A DNA stretch of 19,029 nt from Myxococcales bacterium (lineage in GTDB: Bacteria > Myxococcota_A > UBA9160 > SMWR01), in contig JACZVU010000034.1 in the NCBI GenBank assembly GCA_022572485.1, positions 1 through 19,029 of the forward strand, read 5' to 3'. Below are positions 7,071 to 14,967 of this stretch, piece by piece. The notes under the pieces are model-generated. The model searched no databases. It saw only the letters and a list, made by a program, of their open reading frames with translations, and was not told the DNA's origin. The translations under genes and the position numbers were made by a program. Position 1 is the stretch's first letter, and every line of letters starts with the position of its first letter.

Positions 7071-7085
7071 GAGGAGAACTGCTTG

Positions 7086-7871
7086 ATGGTCCGCAAAATT
7101 CGAAACGAGGTTGGCGGCTTCGCGGTTGCCCTGGCGGCTGCATTCGCCGCCATGGGTTTGGGCACCGCGGTCGCGGTCGATCTCGATCAGCTGGTCGCCC
7201 AGCGCATGGAAGTCAACGACGAAGGCGCCAAGAGCCAGGTGCGGATCGACAAGCTCAGTGATGATACCGACAGGCTCACCACCGAGTATCGAGTCGTTCT
7301 TCAGCGTATCGATGTACTGCGCGTCTACAACGAGCAGGTCAGCGACCTGATCTCCTCGCAGGACGCGGAAATGATCTCCCTGCGAAGGCAGATCGATGAC
7401 GTCGAGTTGGTGGGTCGCGAAGTCACGCCGCTGATGCTCGGAATGCTCGATGCGATCGAGAATTTCATCGAACTCGACGTGCCCTTTCTGCCGGAAGAGC
7501 GCTCGGAGCGAATTGCCGACATCCACGATGTGATGACTCGCGCCGACGTCACCGACGCTGAGCGGTACCGACGCATCATGGAGGCCTACCAGATCGAAAA
7601 CGAATTCGGGCGAACCATCGAGGCCTACCAGGGCGAATTGGATCTCAATGGATCGACTCGCCAGGTGGATTTCCTGCGTTTCGGCCGCGTGGCATTCCTC
7701 TATCAGACGCTCGACGGAAGCGAAACGGGCGTTTGGGATCAAAAGAAAAAGGTGTGGATGGATGCATCGGACTCTGCCAGCGCAGTCCGCTTGGGGATTC
7801 GCATGGCGCGTAAACAGACGGCACCGGACCTATTGAGACTTCCCTTGCCGACGGCAGAGGCGGCGCAATGA
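7086..7871 (+). CDS. DUF3450 family periplasmic protein of the TonB2-type system
   Basis: A 261-aa protein with a signal peptide (basic start MVRKIR, hydrophobic core 10-30, likely cut near AVA/VD at 30/31), so periplasmic. The mature part begins with a long helical, charged coiled-coil region (about 45-115) and then a conserved-looking C-terminal half (FIELDVPFLPEERSERI; VDFLRFGRVAFLYQTLDG) typical of DUF3450. The family regularly stands first in TonB2-type operons such as the Vibrio one, before TtpC; its molecular role is not established. The second of two start codons (TTG ATG) is used because GAGGAG lies 9 nt before the ATG. It overlaps the next gene by 4 bp (ATGA). Confidence 0.88.
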   Translation: MVRKIRNEVGGFAVALAAAFAAMGLGTAVAVDLDQLVAQRMEVNDEGAKSQVRIDKLSDDTDRLTTEYRVVLQRIDVLRVYNEQVSDLISSQDAEMISLRRQIDDVELVGREVTPLMLGMLDAIENFIELDVPFLPEERSERIADIHDVMTRADVTDAERYRRIMEAYQIENEFGRTIEAYQGELDLNGSTRQVDFLRFGRVAFLYQTLDGSETGVWDQKKKVWMDASDSASAVRLGIRMARKQTAPDLLRLPLPTAEAAQ

Positions 7872-9283
7872 ATCGGTTGAGGGCAACGCTGGTTTGTCTG
7901 GTGATTTTCGTGGGCGCTTACGGCGCCCTTGCACAACAACCCTCCGCCGAAGAGGCAGCGGCCGATGCGGCTGCGGCCAAGATGTCGGCGCCTCCTCCGC
8001 CCCCCAAGTCCATCTCGATGGATGCGCTCCTCGAGCGGGTGAAGCATGGCTGGAGCGGAGAGCGCAAGGAGAACCGCGTGCGCGAGGCGGCTTTTGCCAA
8101 GGCGAAAGCGGATCAGCAGCGCCTGCTCAACGAAGCAAGGGCGACGCGCGACGCGCTCGATCGGCGCAGTGAGGAACTCGAGAGTCGGTTCGAGGCCAAT
8201 GAAATCGCGCTGACCAATCTCGAAGAAACGCTGGCGCAGCGACTCGGCGCCCTCGGCGAACTCTTTGGTGTCGTGCGTCAGGTCAGCGGCGACACGAGGA
8301 GCCTGTTGGAGGATTCGCTGGTCAGCGCCCAGATTCCCGGGCGAGTAGAATTTCTCATGGAACTCGGCAAGAACAAGAGCCTGCCGTCGATCGAATCGCT
8401 CGAAAAGTTGTGGTTCATCCTGCATCAGGAGATGACCGAACTCGGCAGGGTGGTCCGCTTCTCGGCGACCGTCATCAACATCGACGGCGATCAGAATCAG
8501 CGCGACGTCATCCGCGTGGGTGGCTTCAACGTGATTTCGGACGGGGTCTACCTGATCTACGAGGAGAGCAAGCTCCAGGAGCTGCCCAAGCAGCCCGCAG
8601 GCACCTATCTCGACACGGTTTCGCGATTTGAGTCCGCCACGGGAGACATGGCAAGGCTGGCGGTGGACCCCTCTCGTGGTTCCATTTTGAAAGTGCTGAT
8701 TCAAACACCTGGCGCCTGGGAGCGAATCCAATTCGGCGGCAAGGTCGGCTACACGATCATCGCGCTCGGTCTGCTGGCCGGGACCTTGGCGATCGTCCGC
8801 TGGGTCATCGTGTTCGCGACCGGCCGTAAGGTCGCGAAGCAGAAGAAGAGCGACCAAGTGAGAGACGACAATCCCCTGGGGCGTGTTCTTGGGATCTATG
8901 AAGCGAACCGAACTTCCGATGTCGAGACTCTCGAACTCAAGCTTGATGAAGTCATCATGAGGGAATCCGCGAGCCTTGATAAGTTCCTGTGGGCGGTCAA
9001 GGTGGTCTCGGTCGTGGCGCCGTTGATGGGCCTGCTGGGCACCGTGACCGGTATGATCCGGACCTTCCAGGCAATCACGCTGTTTGGAACCGGTGACCCC
9101 AAGATGATGGCCAGCGGTATCTCCGAAGCCCTCGTCACGACCATGCTCGGTCTCTATGTCGCGATCCCCTTGGTGTTGCTCCACGCCCTCGTCGCTAACA
9201 CCAGCAAAGGCGTGGTGGAGATTCTCGAAGAACAGGCTGCGGGTCTGATCGCTCGCCGAGCGGAACAGCGCGATGTTTCTTGA
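7868..9283 (+). CDS. ttpC: TtpC-like protein: periplasmic coiled coil fused to a MotA/TolQ/ExbB domain
   Basis: 471 aa. A signal peptide ends near ALA/QQ (residue 22). A periplasmic helical, charged region with coiled-coil character follows (about 60-140), then a soluble segment to about 285, a first membrane helix (about 290-310), and a C-terminal MotA/TolQ/ExbB proton-channel domain with GLLGTVTGMI and a following double helix. This architecture is that of TtpC, which in Vibrio works with TonB2-ExbB2-ExbD2 to energise iron-siderophore uptake. It is much longer than classical ExbB because of the periplasmic domain. Its start is coupled to the DUF3450 gene (ATGA), and its end overlaps exbB by 11 bp. 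A long antisense open frame across this gene is a codon-bias artefact. Confidence 0.88.
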   Translation: MNRLRATLVCLVIFVGAYGALAQQPSAEEAAADAAAAKMSAPPPPPKSISMDALLERVKHGWSGERKENRVREAAFAKAKADQQRLLNEARATRDALDRRSEELESRFEANEIALTNLEETLAQRLGALGELFGVVRQVSGDTRSLLEDSLVSAQIPGRVEFLMELGKNKSLPSIESLEKLWFILHQEMTELGRVVRFSATVINIDGDQNQRDVIRVGGFNVISDGVYLIYEESKLQELPKQPAGTYLDTVSRFESATGDMARLAVDPSRGSILKVLIQTPGAWERIQFGGKVGYTIIALGLLAGTLAIVRWVIVFATGRKVAKQKKSDQVRDDNPLGRVLGIYEANRTSDVETLELKLDEVIMRESASLDKFLWAVKVVSVVAPLMGLLGTVTGMIRTFQAITLFGTGDPKMMASGISEALVTTMLGLYVAIPLVLLHALVANTSKGVVEILEEQAAGLIARRAEQRDVS

Positions 9284-9803
9284 TTTCGAGCCCATCGCGG
9301 CAGTGCGCGCATTTGTAGAGCGCGGGGGCGACGTCCTGCTCCTGATCGCCGCGGTGACATTTCTGATGTGGACCTTGATGCTCGAGCGCCTCTGGTACTT
9401 CAAGGTGCTACAGCCACGAGAGGCCAAGCGAGTGGAGACTGTCTGGCGGGCACGCAGCGATCACGAGTCGTGGTTCGCCGATCAGGCGCGACGACTCTTG
9501 GTGTCGGAAGTGCGGCTCGAACTTCACCACTCGGTTCGCGCGATCAAGACCCTGGTTGCTATATGTCCAATGCTCGGCCTGCTAGGGACCGTGACCGGTA
9601 TGATCGAGGTCTTCGACGTGATGGCGATCTCGGGAAGTGCAAATGCCCGTGCCATGGCGTCCGGAGTGTCGAAGGCGACGATCCCGACGATGGCCGGCAT
9701 GGTGGCCGCGCTATCGGGAATGATCCTGAGTGTCCAGATTGAACGTTTTGCCAATAACGAAACGGCACGCGTGGCGGATCACCTGACCCACGCGCACGAC
9801 TAG
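9273..9803 (+). CDS. exbB: ExbB2-like biopolymer transport protein (proton channel)
   Basis: A 176-aa inner-membrane protein of the MotA/TolQ/ExbB family, short like Vibrio ExbB2. First helix at about 19-40, cytoplasmic loop with charged residues (43-88), then the signature ICPMLGLLGTVTGMI (about 94-108) and the last helix pair (AGMVAALSGMIL). With ExbD it forms the proton-driven motor that energises TonB. The start lies inside the end of the upstream ttpC-like gene, indicating coupled translation. It shares GLLGTVTGMI with the TtpC-like protein, consistent with the paired ExbB-type domains of this operon type. Confidence 0.92.
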   Translation: MFLDFEPIAAVRAFVERGGDVLLLIAAVTFLMWTLMLERLWYFKVLQPREAKRVETVWRARSDHESWFADQARRLLVSEVRLELHHSVRAIKTLVAICPMLGLLGTVTGMIEVFDVMAISGSANARAMASGVSKATIPTMAGMVAALSGMILSVQIERFANNETARVADHLTHAHD

Positions 9804-9816
9804 AGGATTTCGAAAA

Positions 9817-10221
9817 ATGCGTCGACAGCGTAGAGCAAGCGCAGAAGAAGCAGAGGTCGATCTCACGCCCATGCTGGACGTGGTATTCATCATGCTCATC
9901 TTCTTCATCGTAACAGCCTCGTTCGTGAAAGAATCGGGCATCGATGTCAATCGTCCGGATGCTGCTACGGCGGTCGTGAAGCCTCGCGGCAACATCCTCG
10001 TAGCGATCACACCGTCGGGTCAGATTTGGATCGATAAGCGCCAGGTTGATGTCCGGTCTCTCCGTGCGAATCTGGAACGCCTCCACGCCGAAAACCCGCA
10101 AGGTGCCGTCGTCATACAGGCGGATAAGGACTCGAAGCACGGTCTGCTGGTGGCGGTCATGGATGCCGCGAAGCTGGCTAAAATCGAGAACATTTCGATT
10201 GCCGCAGAAATCATCGACTGA
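9817..10221 (+). CDS. exbD: ExbD-like biopolymer transport protein
   Basis: A 134-aa single-helix protein. A basic cytoplasmic N-terminus leads to DLTPMLDVVFIMLIFFIV (from residue 15). Asp21 matches the essential membrane Asp (Asp25 in E. coli ExbD) that carries protons. A periplasmic domain follows, with the typical ITPSGQIWID and VVIQADKDSKHG strands. It partners ExbB in the motor complex. GAGGA lies about 10 nt before the ATG, at the stop of exbB. The stop overlaps the tonB start by one base (TGATG). Confidence 0.93.
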   Translation: MRRQRRASAEEAEVDLTPMLDVVFIMLIFFIVTASFVKESGIDVNRPDAATAVVKPRGNILVAITPSGQIWIDKRQVDVRSLRANLERLHAENPQGAVVIQADKDSKHGLLVAVMDAAKLAKIENISIAAEIID

Positions 10222-10826
10222 TGGCGCGCCACCTCACTGCGGCATTCCTTGCGATCGGCGTGACGTTCAGCCTGTTTTATCTGATGCAGGCGCTGATCCT
10301 GGGGCAAGACACGAGACTGGGTGAGTCGAGCGGGACCATGATCGATTTCGTTCGGCTCAAGAAGGATTCCGAACTCGAGACCAAGAAGCGGAAGATGCCC
10401 GACAAGAAGGAGCCCGAGGAGCCGCCGCCGCCGCCGGCTCTGGTCCCGGCCAAGTCGAACAGACCCAACCAGGATCTCGGGGAGATGGTCTTTGCGATCG
10501 ATGTCGGTGTCGACGTGGGCGGAGCGAACATCGCAATCGCTGCGAGCGACTCGGACGTCATCCCGATCGTGCGCGTCCAACCCCAGTATCCGTTACGGGC
10601 CGCCGAGCGCGGAACCGAAGGATGGGTCGAAGTGGAGTTCACCATCAGCAAGCTTGGAACCGTCAAGGATGCGGTGGTGATGAATTCATATCCCAGCTCC
10701 GTCTTCGATCGCGTGGCTCTCAAGGCGATTCGAAGGTGGAAATACAATCCGAAGATCGAAGATGGTGAGCCGGTCGAGCGCCCTGGCGTAAAAGTCAGGC
10801 TTAGATTCGATTTGAGTAACCAATAG
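10221..10826 (+). CDS. tonB: TonB2-like energy transducer
   Basis: 201 aa. An N-terminal anchor helix (about 6-28) is followed by a short charged, Pro-rich periplasmic linker (55-80, including PPPPP at 68-72) and a C-terminal TonB domain (about 115-200) with QPQYP (120-124), GWVEVEFTI and RRWKY. This C-terminal domain contacts the TonB box of outer-membrane receptors. The protein is shorter than E. coli TonB, with a short Pro region, like Vibrio TonB2. No TonB-dependent receptor is encoded in this window, so its clients are elsewhere. Start overlaps the exbD stop (TGATG). Confidence 0.92.
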   Translation: MARHLTAAFLAIGVTFSLFYLMQALILGQDTRLGESSGTMIDFVRLKKDSELETKKRKMPDKKEPEEPPPPPALVPAKSNRPNQDLGEMVFAIDVGVDVGGANIAIAASDSDVIPIVRVQPQYPLRAAERGTEGWVEVEFTISKLGTVKDAVVMNSYPSSVFDRVALKAIRRWKYNPKIEDGEPVERPGVKVRLRFDLSNQ

Positions 10827-10827
10827 A

Positions 10828-12201
10828 ATGGCTAGCAGAATGTTCTCGGGTCAAATCTCACGCATCCATCGAGTTTGTCTTTTTTTTCTGACGCTGGTCT
10901 TCGCGTTCAGCGTAGTTGGCAGCGCCGAAGCGGCCAGAAGGAAGAAGAAGGACAACAGGGACGCGGGCAAGAACTTCACCGTCAGCGAGCAGATGCATAA
11001 AAAACTGACTGCCGCTTATGATGCTCTGGGAGACGACGAGTACCCAAAGGCTGCCAAGATTCTCAAGGAGCTCGAAAAGAGGGCGAAACGCCTGAATCCC
11101 TACGAGCGAGCTCTCATCTATCAAATGCTCGGTCAATCGCAAGCGGGGCAAGAACAATACGAAGAGGCTCTCGTCTACTTGGAAAAGTGTCTTGTCGACG
11201 AAGCCTTGCCGCACGGCGCAATCGTGAGTATCCGTTTTATGATCGCTCAGCTCTATATGGCGACCGAGCAATTCGAAGAGGCGGTCCACACGCTGAGAAA
11301 GTGGCTCAAGGAAGTCGAGACGCCCAATGCGAACGCCTATTACCTTCTCGCGGCTGCCTACTACCAACTCGACCAGATCGATAAGGCGATCGTTCCCGCC
11401 GAAACCGCCATAAAGGTTGCAAAAAAGCCAAAGCCGCCCTGGCTGCAACTTCTGGTCGGTCTGTATTACGAGACCAAGCAATACCCGAAGGCCGTCAAGC
11501 CTCTCGAAATACTGATCATGATCGACCCCAAGAAGGCCTACTGGACGCAACTCTCCTCGCTCTACGCGCATCTGGAGCAGGAGGACAAATCGCTGGCGGT
11601 CATGCAGCTCGCCTATGCCCAAGCTTTCCTCACGAAGAATAACGACCTGCGCGCCCTCGCACAGCTCTATCTCTATCACTCCCTGCCGTATCGGGCGGGT
11701 TTGGTACTCGAGAAGGCCCGTGAAGACGGCTTCGTCGAAGAGAATGCCATGTACTGGGAGATGCTCGCGAACAGCTGGCTGCTCGCTCGCGAACTCGATC
11801 GCGCGTTGGAGCCGCTGGAGACGGGCGCAGAAATTTCAGAAAAAGGCAATCTCTACGCGAGATTGGGGCAGCTCTTTCTCGAGCGCGAGCAATGGGTGAA
11901 AGCCACCGAAGCCCTGAAAAACGCGGTCGAAAAAGGTGACCTCAGCGACGAAGCCACTACGCATCTACTGCTGGCCATCTCGTTCTACCACCAGAAGCAA
12001 TACCAGAATGCGACCCAACATCTGAGGGTCGCGCGCTCGAGCGAAACAGAGACGATCAGCAACTCTGCAAAGCAGTGGATGTTGTTGGTCGATCGCGACG
12101 CCCAGGCCCTACGAGAAGAACAGGCCGAGAAGGCAGAGCAGGTATCCAAGGCCGATCAGCCCCCGGACGCTGGGGAAGCGCAGGAGCTCGCGGAAGACTA
12201 A
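10828..12201 (+). CDS. TPR-repeat protein ending the TonB2-type operon
   Basis: 457 aa. An N-terminal hydrophobic segment (about 15-33) and a probable cleavage near AEA/AR make it exported or periplasmic. From about residue 50 to 420 it is made of helical tetratricopeptide-type repeats (for example ALIYQMLGQSQAGQEQYEEALVYLEK and ARLGQLFLEREQWVKATEALKNAV spaced along the chain), ending in a charged Glu/Ala/Lys tail. TPR proteins sit last in Vibrio-type TonB2 operons and are thought to scaffold the complex. It begins 1 bp after the tonB stop with no clear ribosome site, so it likely depends on reinitiation; a second ATG at 10840 is an alternative start. It converges on the acyl-CoA dehydrogenase gene with a 3-bp gap and no visible terminator. 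Confidence 0.87.
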   Translation: MASRMFSGQISRIHRVCLFFLTLVFAFSVVGSAEAARRKKKDNRDAGKNFTVSEQMHKKLTAAYDALGDDEYPKAAKILKELEKRAKRLNPYERALIYQMLGQSQAGQEQYEEALVYLEKCLVDEALPHGAIVSIRFMIAQLYMATEQFEEAVHTLRKWLKEVETPNANAYYLLAAAYYQLDQIDKAIVPAETAIKVAKKPKPPWLQLLVGLYYETKQYPKAVKPLEILIMIDPKKAYWTQLSSLYAHLEQEDKSLAVMQLAYAQAFLTKNNDLRALAQLYLYHSLPYRAGLVLEKAREDGFVEENAMYWEMLANSWLLARELDRALEPLETGAEISEKGNLYARLGQLFLEREQWVKATEALKNAVEKGDLSDEATTHLLLAISFYHQKQYQNATQHLRVARSSETETISNSAKQWMLLVDRDAQALREEQAEKAEQVSKADQPPDAGEAQELAED

Positions 12202-12204
12202 TCG

Positions 12205-13368
12205 TCAGCCGCCGAGCATGCGGTTCAGGTCGCGCTTCATCACTCCATTGACGATGATGGCACGCATGATCTCGGAAGTGCCCTCCCAGATGCGATCCAC
12301 CCGCACGTCGCGGTACAGGCGCTCCGCCGCGTAGTCCGCGCAATAACCGCGCCCTCCGAAGATCTGCACGACTCGGTCGGCGACCCGCCCCACCATCTCG
12401 GAGGCGTAGAGCTTGCACATCGACGTCTTGGTGTGCAGTTCTTTGGGATCAGCCCGGCCGGTGTCTTCTTCCCAGGACGTCGCGTAGACCATCAGGCGCG
12501 CCGCGTAGAGCTCCGTCGCAGAATCAGCGAGCATCCAACCGATACCCTGGTGTTCGTGGAGCTTGCTGCCGAATGATTCGCGCTCCGCGCACCACACCTT
12601 GGCTTCTTCGAGCAACCGCTGTGCGGCGCCGAGGCAACGCGCGGCGATGTGCAAACGCTCCTCGCGGAACCAGGATTTGCTGATCTTGTTGGCTTCGCCG
12701 AGGCTGCCGAGGATTTGCTCTTCTCCCACCTTGCAATCTTCGAACGCCATCTCGGGGTGGCGGTCTTGCTGACGGTGCATGAAGCGCGGAGTACGCACAA
12801 TGCGCATGCCCGGTGTTCCGTGATCGACGAAGAAAAGCGTTTCTTCGCCAGGACTCGTGACCGTGTGCACCAGGACCGCGAGCCCTTCGTGGCCACCGCT
12901 CACGAACCACTTCTTGCCGTTGATCACCCAGCGATCGCCCTTCTTTACCGCAGTGGTCTGAAGATTGGTGGTGTCGGAGCCAGCATCGGGCTCGGTCACC
13001 GCGTAGGCCACCGTCCAGTCTCCGCGCATCGCGGGCTTCAGATACTTCTTCCGCTGCGCTTCGTTGCCACGCATCAGGGCGTTGTACGGACCGCCCACGT
13101 GGGCCCATAGGCCGTTCGTCGCGCGGCCAGCTTGCTCCTGGGCGATCGTCTGCTCCATCACCGAAGAGCCCAGCCCGCCCATCTTTTTGGGCACGTTCAT
13201 CGGCCAGAGTCCGTAGTCGAGCGCCTGCTGCTGGATTCGGGCGCGGATCTCATTGGGGAGCGCTTCCGTCGTATCGACAGTCATCTCGTGGGGGATCAGT
13301 TCCTGCTCGACGAAGTGGCGGGCTCGTTCCTGCAGTTCCTTGAGCTCGGGAGTCAGTTCGAATTCCAA
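12205..13368 (-). CDS. Acyl-CoA dehydrogenase family protein
   Basis: A 387-aa FAD enzyme of the usual acyl-CoA dehydrogenase size. N-terminal helical domain (ELTPELKELQERARHFVEQE), middle beta domain with YAVTEPDAGSDTTN (FAD/substrate contacts) and WVINGKKWFVSG, and a C-terminal helical domain with RIWEGTSEI. Glu362 in that last motif aligns with the catalytic base of medium-chain enzymes. Reaction: alpha,beta-dehydrogenation of an acyl-CoA, passing electrons to ETF; chain preference not readable. The start is a TTG at 13368 (AGGAG 8 nt upstream); the first ATG would remove conserved N-terminal helix. It is divergent from the amidohydrolase operon, so shared regulation is possible. Confidence 0.9.
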   Translation of the reverse strand: MEFELTPELKELQERARHFVEQELIPHEMTVDTTEALPNEIRARIQQQALDYGLWPMNVPKKMGGLGSSVMEQTIAQEQAGRATNGLWAHVGGPYNALMRGNEAQRKKYLKPAMRGDWTVAYAVTEPDAGSDTTNLQTTAVKKGDRWVINGKKWFVSGGHEGLAVLVHTVTSPGEETLFFVDHGTPGMRIVRTPRFMHRQQDRHPEMAFEDCKVGEEQILGSLGEANKISKSWFREERLHIAARCLGAAQRLLEEAKVWCAERESFGSKLHEHQGIGWMLADSATELYAARLMVYATSWEEDTGRADPKELHTKTSMCKLYASEMVGRVADRVVQIFGGRGYCADYAAERLYRDVRVDRIWEGTSEIMRAIIVNGVMKRDLNRMLGG

Positions 13369-13620
13369 AGTCTTTTCTCCTGGGTGGCAGTGGGTGCGGG
13401 CATCCTGGTTCGGTTCTGTGAAACAGGTACCCGAGCCGATGCGCTGAGGGATAGCGCTCGCGGCTGGGGCTGTATCGGCAACCTCTTGATAAACAGAGCG
13501 TTTCTCTAATTTCTCAATATTGAATGATTCACTAATCTTGGTGATCGATGCAATGGTTTTCTACGATCCTGCCATCCGACGGTGATAATCCTCGGGGCCT
13601 TTCGATCAAGAGGATCCCAG
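13369..13620. promoter_or_regulatory. 252-bp divergent promoter region with an AT-rich palindrome
   Basis: It lies between the acyl-CoA dehydrogenase (minus) and amidohydrolase (plus) starts. An AT-rich stretch at about 13485-13560 contains the perfect 10-bp palindrome TCAATATTGA (13514-13523), which resembles a dimeric regulator site. GATAAT at 13584-13589 (5 of 6 to -10) could serve the plus-strand operon, but no good -35 pairs with it. AGAGGA before 13621 and AGGAG before 13368 are the two ribosome sites. Confidence 0.3.
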
Positions 13621-14856
13621 ATGACGATCAAGATCAACCCCGCACGCTTGTGGAACGACATCATCGAGAGCGGAAAGATCGGGGCTACCGAGAAGGGTGG
13701 CTTGTGCCGCCTCGCATTGAGTGACGAGGATCGCCGTGTGCGCGAGTGGTTCGTCAACGCGTGCCGCGCCGAGGGGTGCGAGGTTCGCTTCGACAAATTG
13801 GGAAACATATTTGCCCGACGAGCAGGTCGCCGTAACGATCTACACCCGATCGCGATCGGGAGCCACCTGGATTCTCAACCAACCGGGGGTAAGTTCGACG
13901 GCATTCTGGGGGTTCTCGCTGGGCTCGAAGTGGTTCGTACACTCAACGAGCACGGCATCGAGACCGAGCACCCCATCGAAATCATCGATTGGACGAACGA
14001 AGAGGGAGCGCGGTTCGCGCCAGCCATGCAAGGCTCGGGGGCCTTTGCGCGCGTACTCGATCAAGAGACGATTCTCTCCTGTCAGGATCGAGAGGGTCGG
14101 GTATTTGGCGAAGAACTCGAGAGGATCGGATTTCGAGGTGAGGATGTCTGTGGCGACCATCCACTCGACTCGTACTTCGAGCTTCACATTGAGCAGGGCC
14201 CCATTCTCGAGGCGGAAAAGAAAGTGATCGGAGTCGTTGGGGGCGTGCAGGGAATGCGATGGTACGACATCACGCTGAAAGGTCGCGCGAGTCACGCAGG
14301 TACGACGCCGATGAAGATGCGCCGTGACGCGGTTGTGGCGGCCGCCGAAATCATCGTCGCCGTGAATCATCTCGCTGGAGAGATCGGCGAAGGTGCTCTG
14401 ACCACGGTGGGTGTGATCGATGCGTATCCAAATTCGCGAAACGTCGTTCCGAGCCGGGTGTTCATGACTGTCGATCTACGGCACACCGAAGTCGAAGTGC
14501 TCGATCGGATGGAAGAGAGGTTAAAGGGAGTTGTCGCTGCAATCTGTTCGCAGCACCAGGTTTCAGAAACGCTCGATTGCCTATGGGATTCTCCACCTGT
14601 TCGATTTGACGTAGAATGCGTCGATGCCGTCCGAGAGGCTGCGAAAAAGGACGATCATCCACTGCGAGAAATTACGTCCGGCGCGGGCCACGATGCCGTC
14701 TATGTTTCGCGGGTCGCTCCGGCGGCGATGGTCTTCATTCCCTGCAAGGACGGGATCAGCCATAATGAAATCGAAAGTGCGACACCCGAACACGTGGGCG
14801 CTGGTGCTTCCGTTTTGTTGGAAGCGATTCTCATACGCGATCGCCATCGGAATTGA
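13621..14856 (+). CDS. M20-family Zn-dependent N-carbamoyl amino acid / ureido amidohydrolase
   Basis: A 411-aa enzyme of the hydantoinase/carbamoylase branch of M20 peptidase-like amidohydrolases (N-carbamoyl-L-amino acid hydrolase, beta-ureidopropionase, allantoate amidohydrolase). Metal ligands are all visible: His82 in GSHLDSQ, Asp93 in KFDG, Glu127/Glu128 in TNEEG, His189 in ELHIEQGP and His381 in SHNE. The lid/dimer domain contains GRASHAGTTPM (221-231). It would hydrolyse an N-carbamoyl compound to an amino acid, CO2 and ammonia; which one cannot be decided from sequence. ATG at 13621 follows AGAGGA; the 13 codons upstream (from a GTG at 13582) lack a ribosome site. Followed by a class III aminotransferase after 111 bp. 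Confidence 0.88.
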   Translation: MTIKINPARLWNDIIESGKIGATEKGGLCRLALSDEDRRVREWFVNACRAEGCEVRFDKLGNIFARRAGRRNDLHPIAIGSHLDSQPTGGKFDGILGVLAGLEVVRTLNEHGIETEHPIEIIDWTNEEGARFAPAMQGSGAFARVLDQETILSCQDREGRVFGEELERIGFRGEDVCGDHPLDSYFELHIEQGPILEAEKKVIGVVGGVQGMRWYDITLKGRASHAGTTPMKMRRDAVVAAAEIIVAVNHLAGEIGEGALTTVGVIDAYPNSRNVVPSRVFMTVDLRHTEVEVLDRMEERLKGVVAAICSQHQVSETLDCLWDSPPVRFDVECVDAVREAAKKDDHPLREITSGAGHDAVYVSRVAPAAMVFIPCKDGISHNEIESATPEHVGAGASVLLEAILIRDRHRN

Positions 14857-14967
14857 ACATGCTCGGAGCAGCCCTTTCGAAGCCTCTATCGAGTTTGCGA
14901 TGATCAATGAATTCATTCAGTATAGACAGCCAAGAAGCGCATCAACCCAAAATGAAAGAAGGAATTT

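Larger units (their letters stand above)
6465..7085. other. 621-bp divergent intergenic region with several signals
   Basis: It lies between the small-protein/NCS1 operon (minus) and the TonB operon (plus). It holds 15-bp direct repeats (6493-6528), a nested inverted repeat (6704-6768), a small hairpin GGCAG/CTGCC (6795-6809), a candidate sigma-70 promoter (6912-6939), a terminator-like hairpin (7035-7070) and the ribosome site GAGGAG (7071-7076). Short open frames in 6546-6812 have arbitrary composition, overlap one another and are not called as genes. Confidence 0.6.

Noticed and set aside
7739..9427. A 562-codon open frame antisense to the ttpC-like gene.
   Set aside because: The plus strand encodes clear signal peptide and ExbB-domain motifs. 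The antisense frame has no domain pattern and arises from high-GC codon bias.
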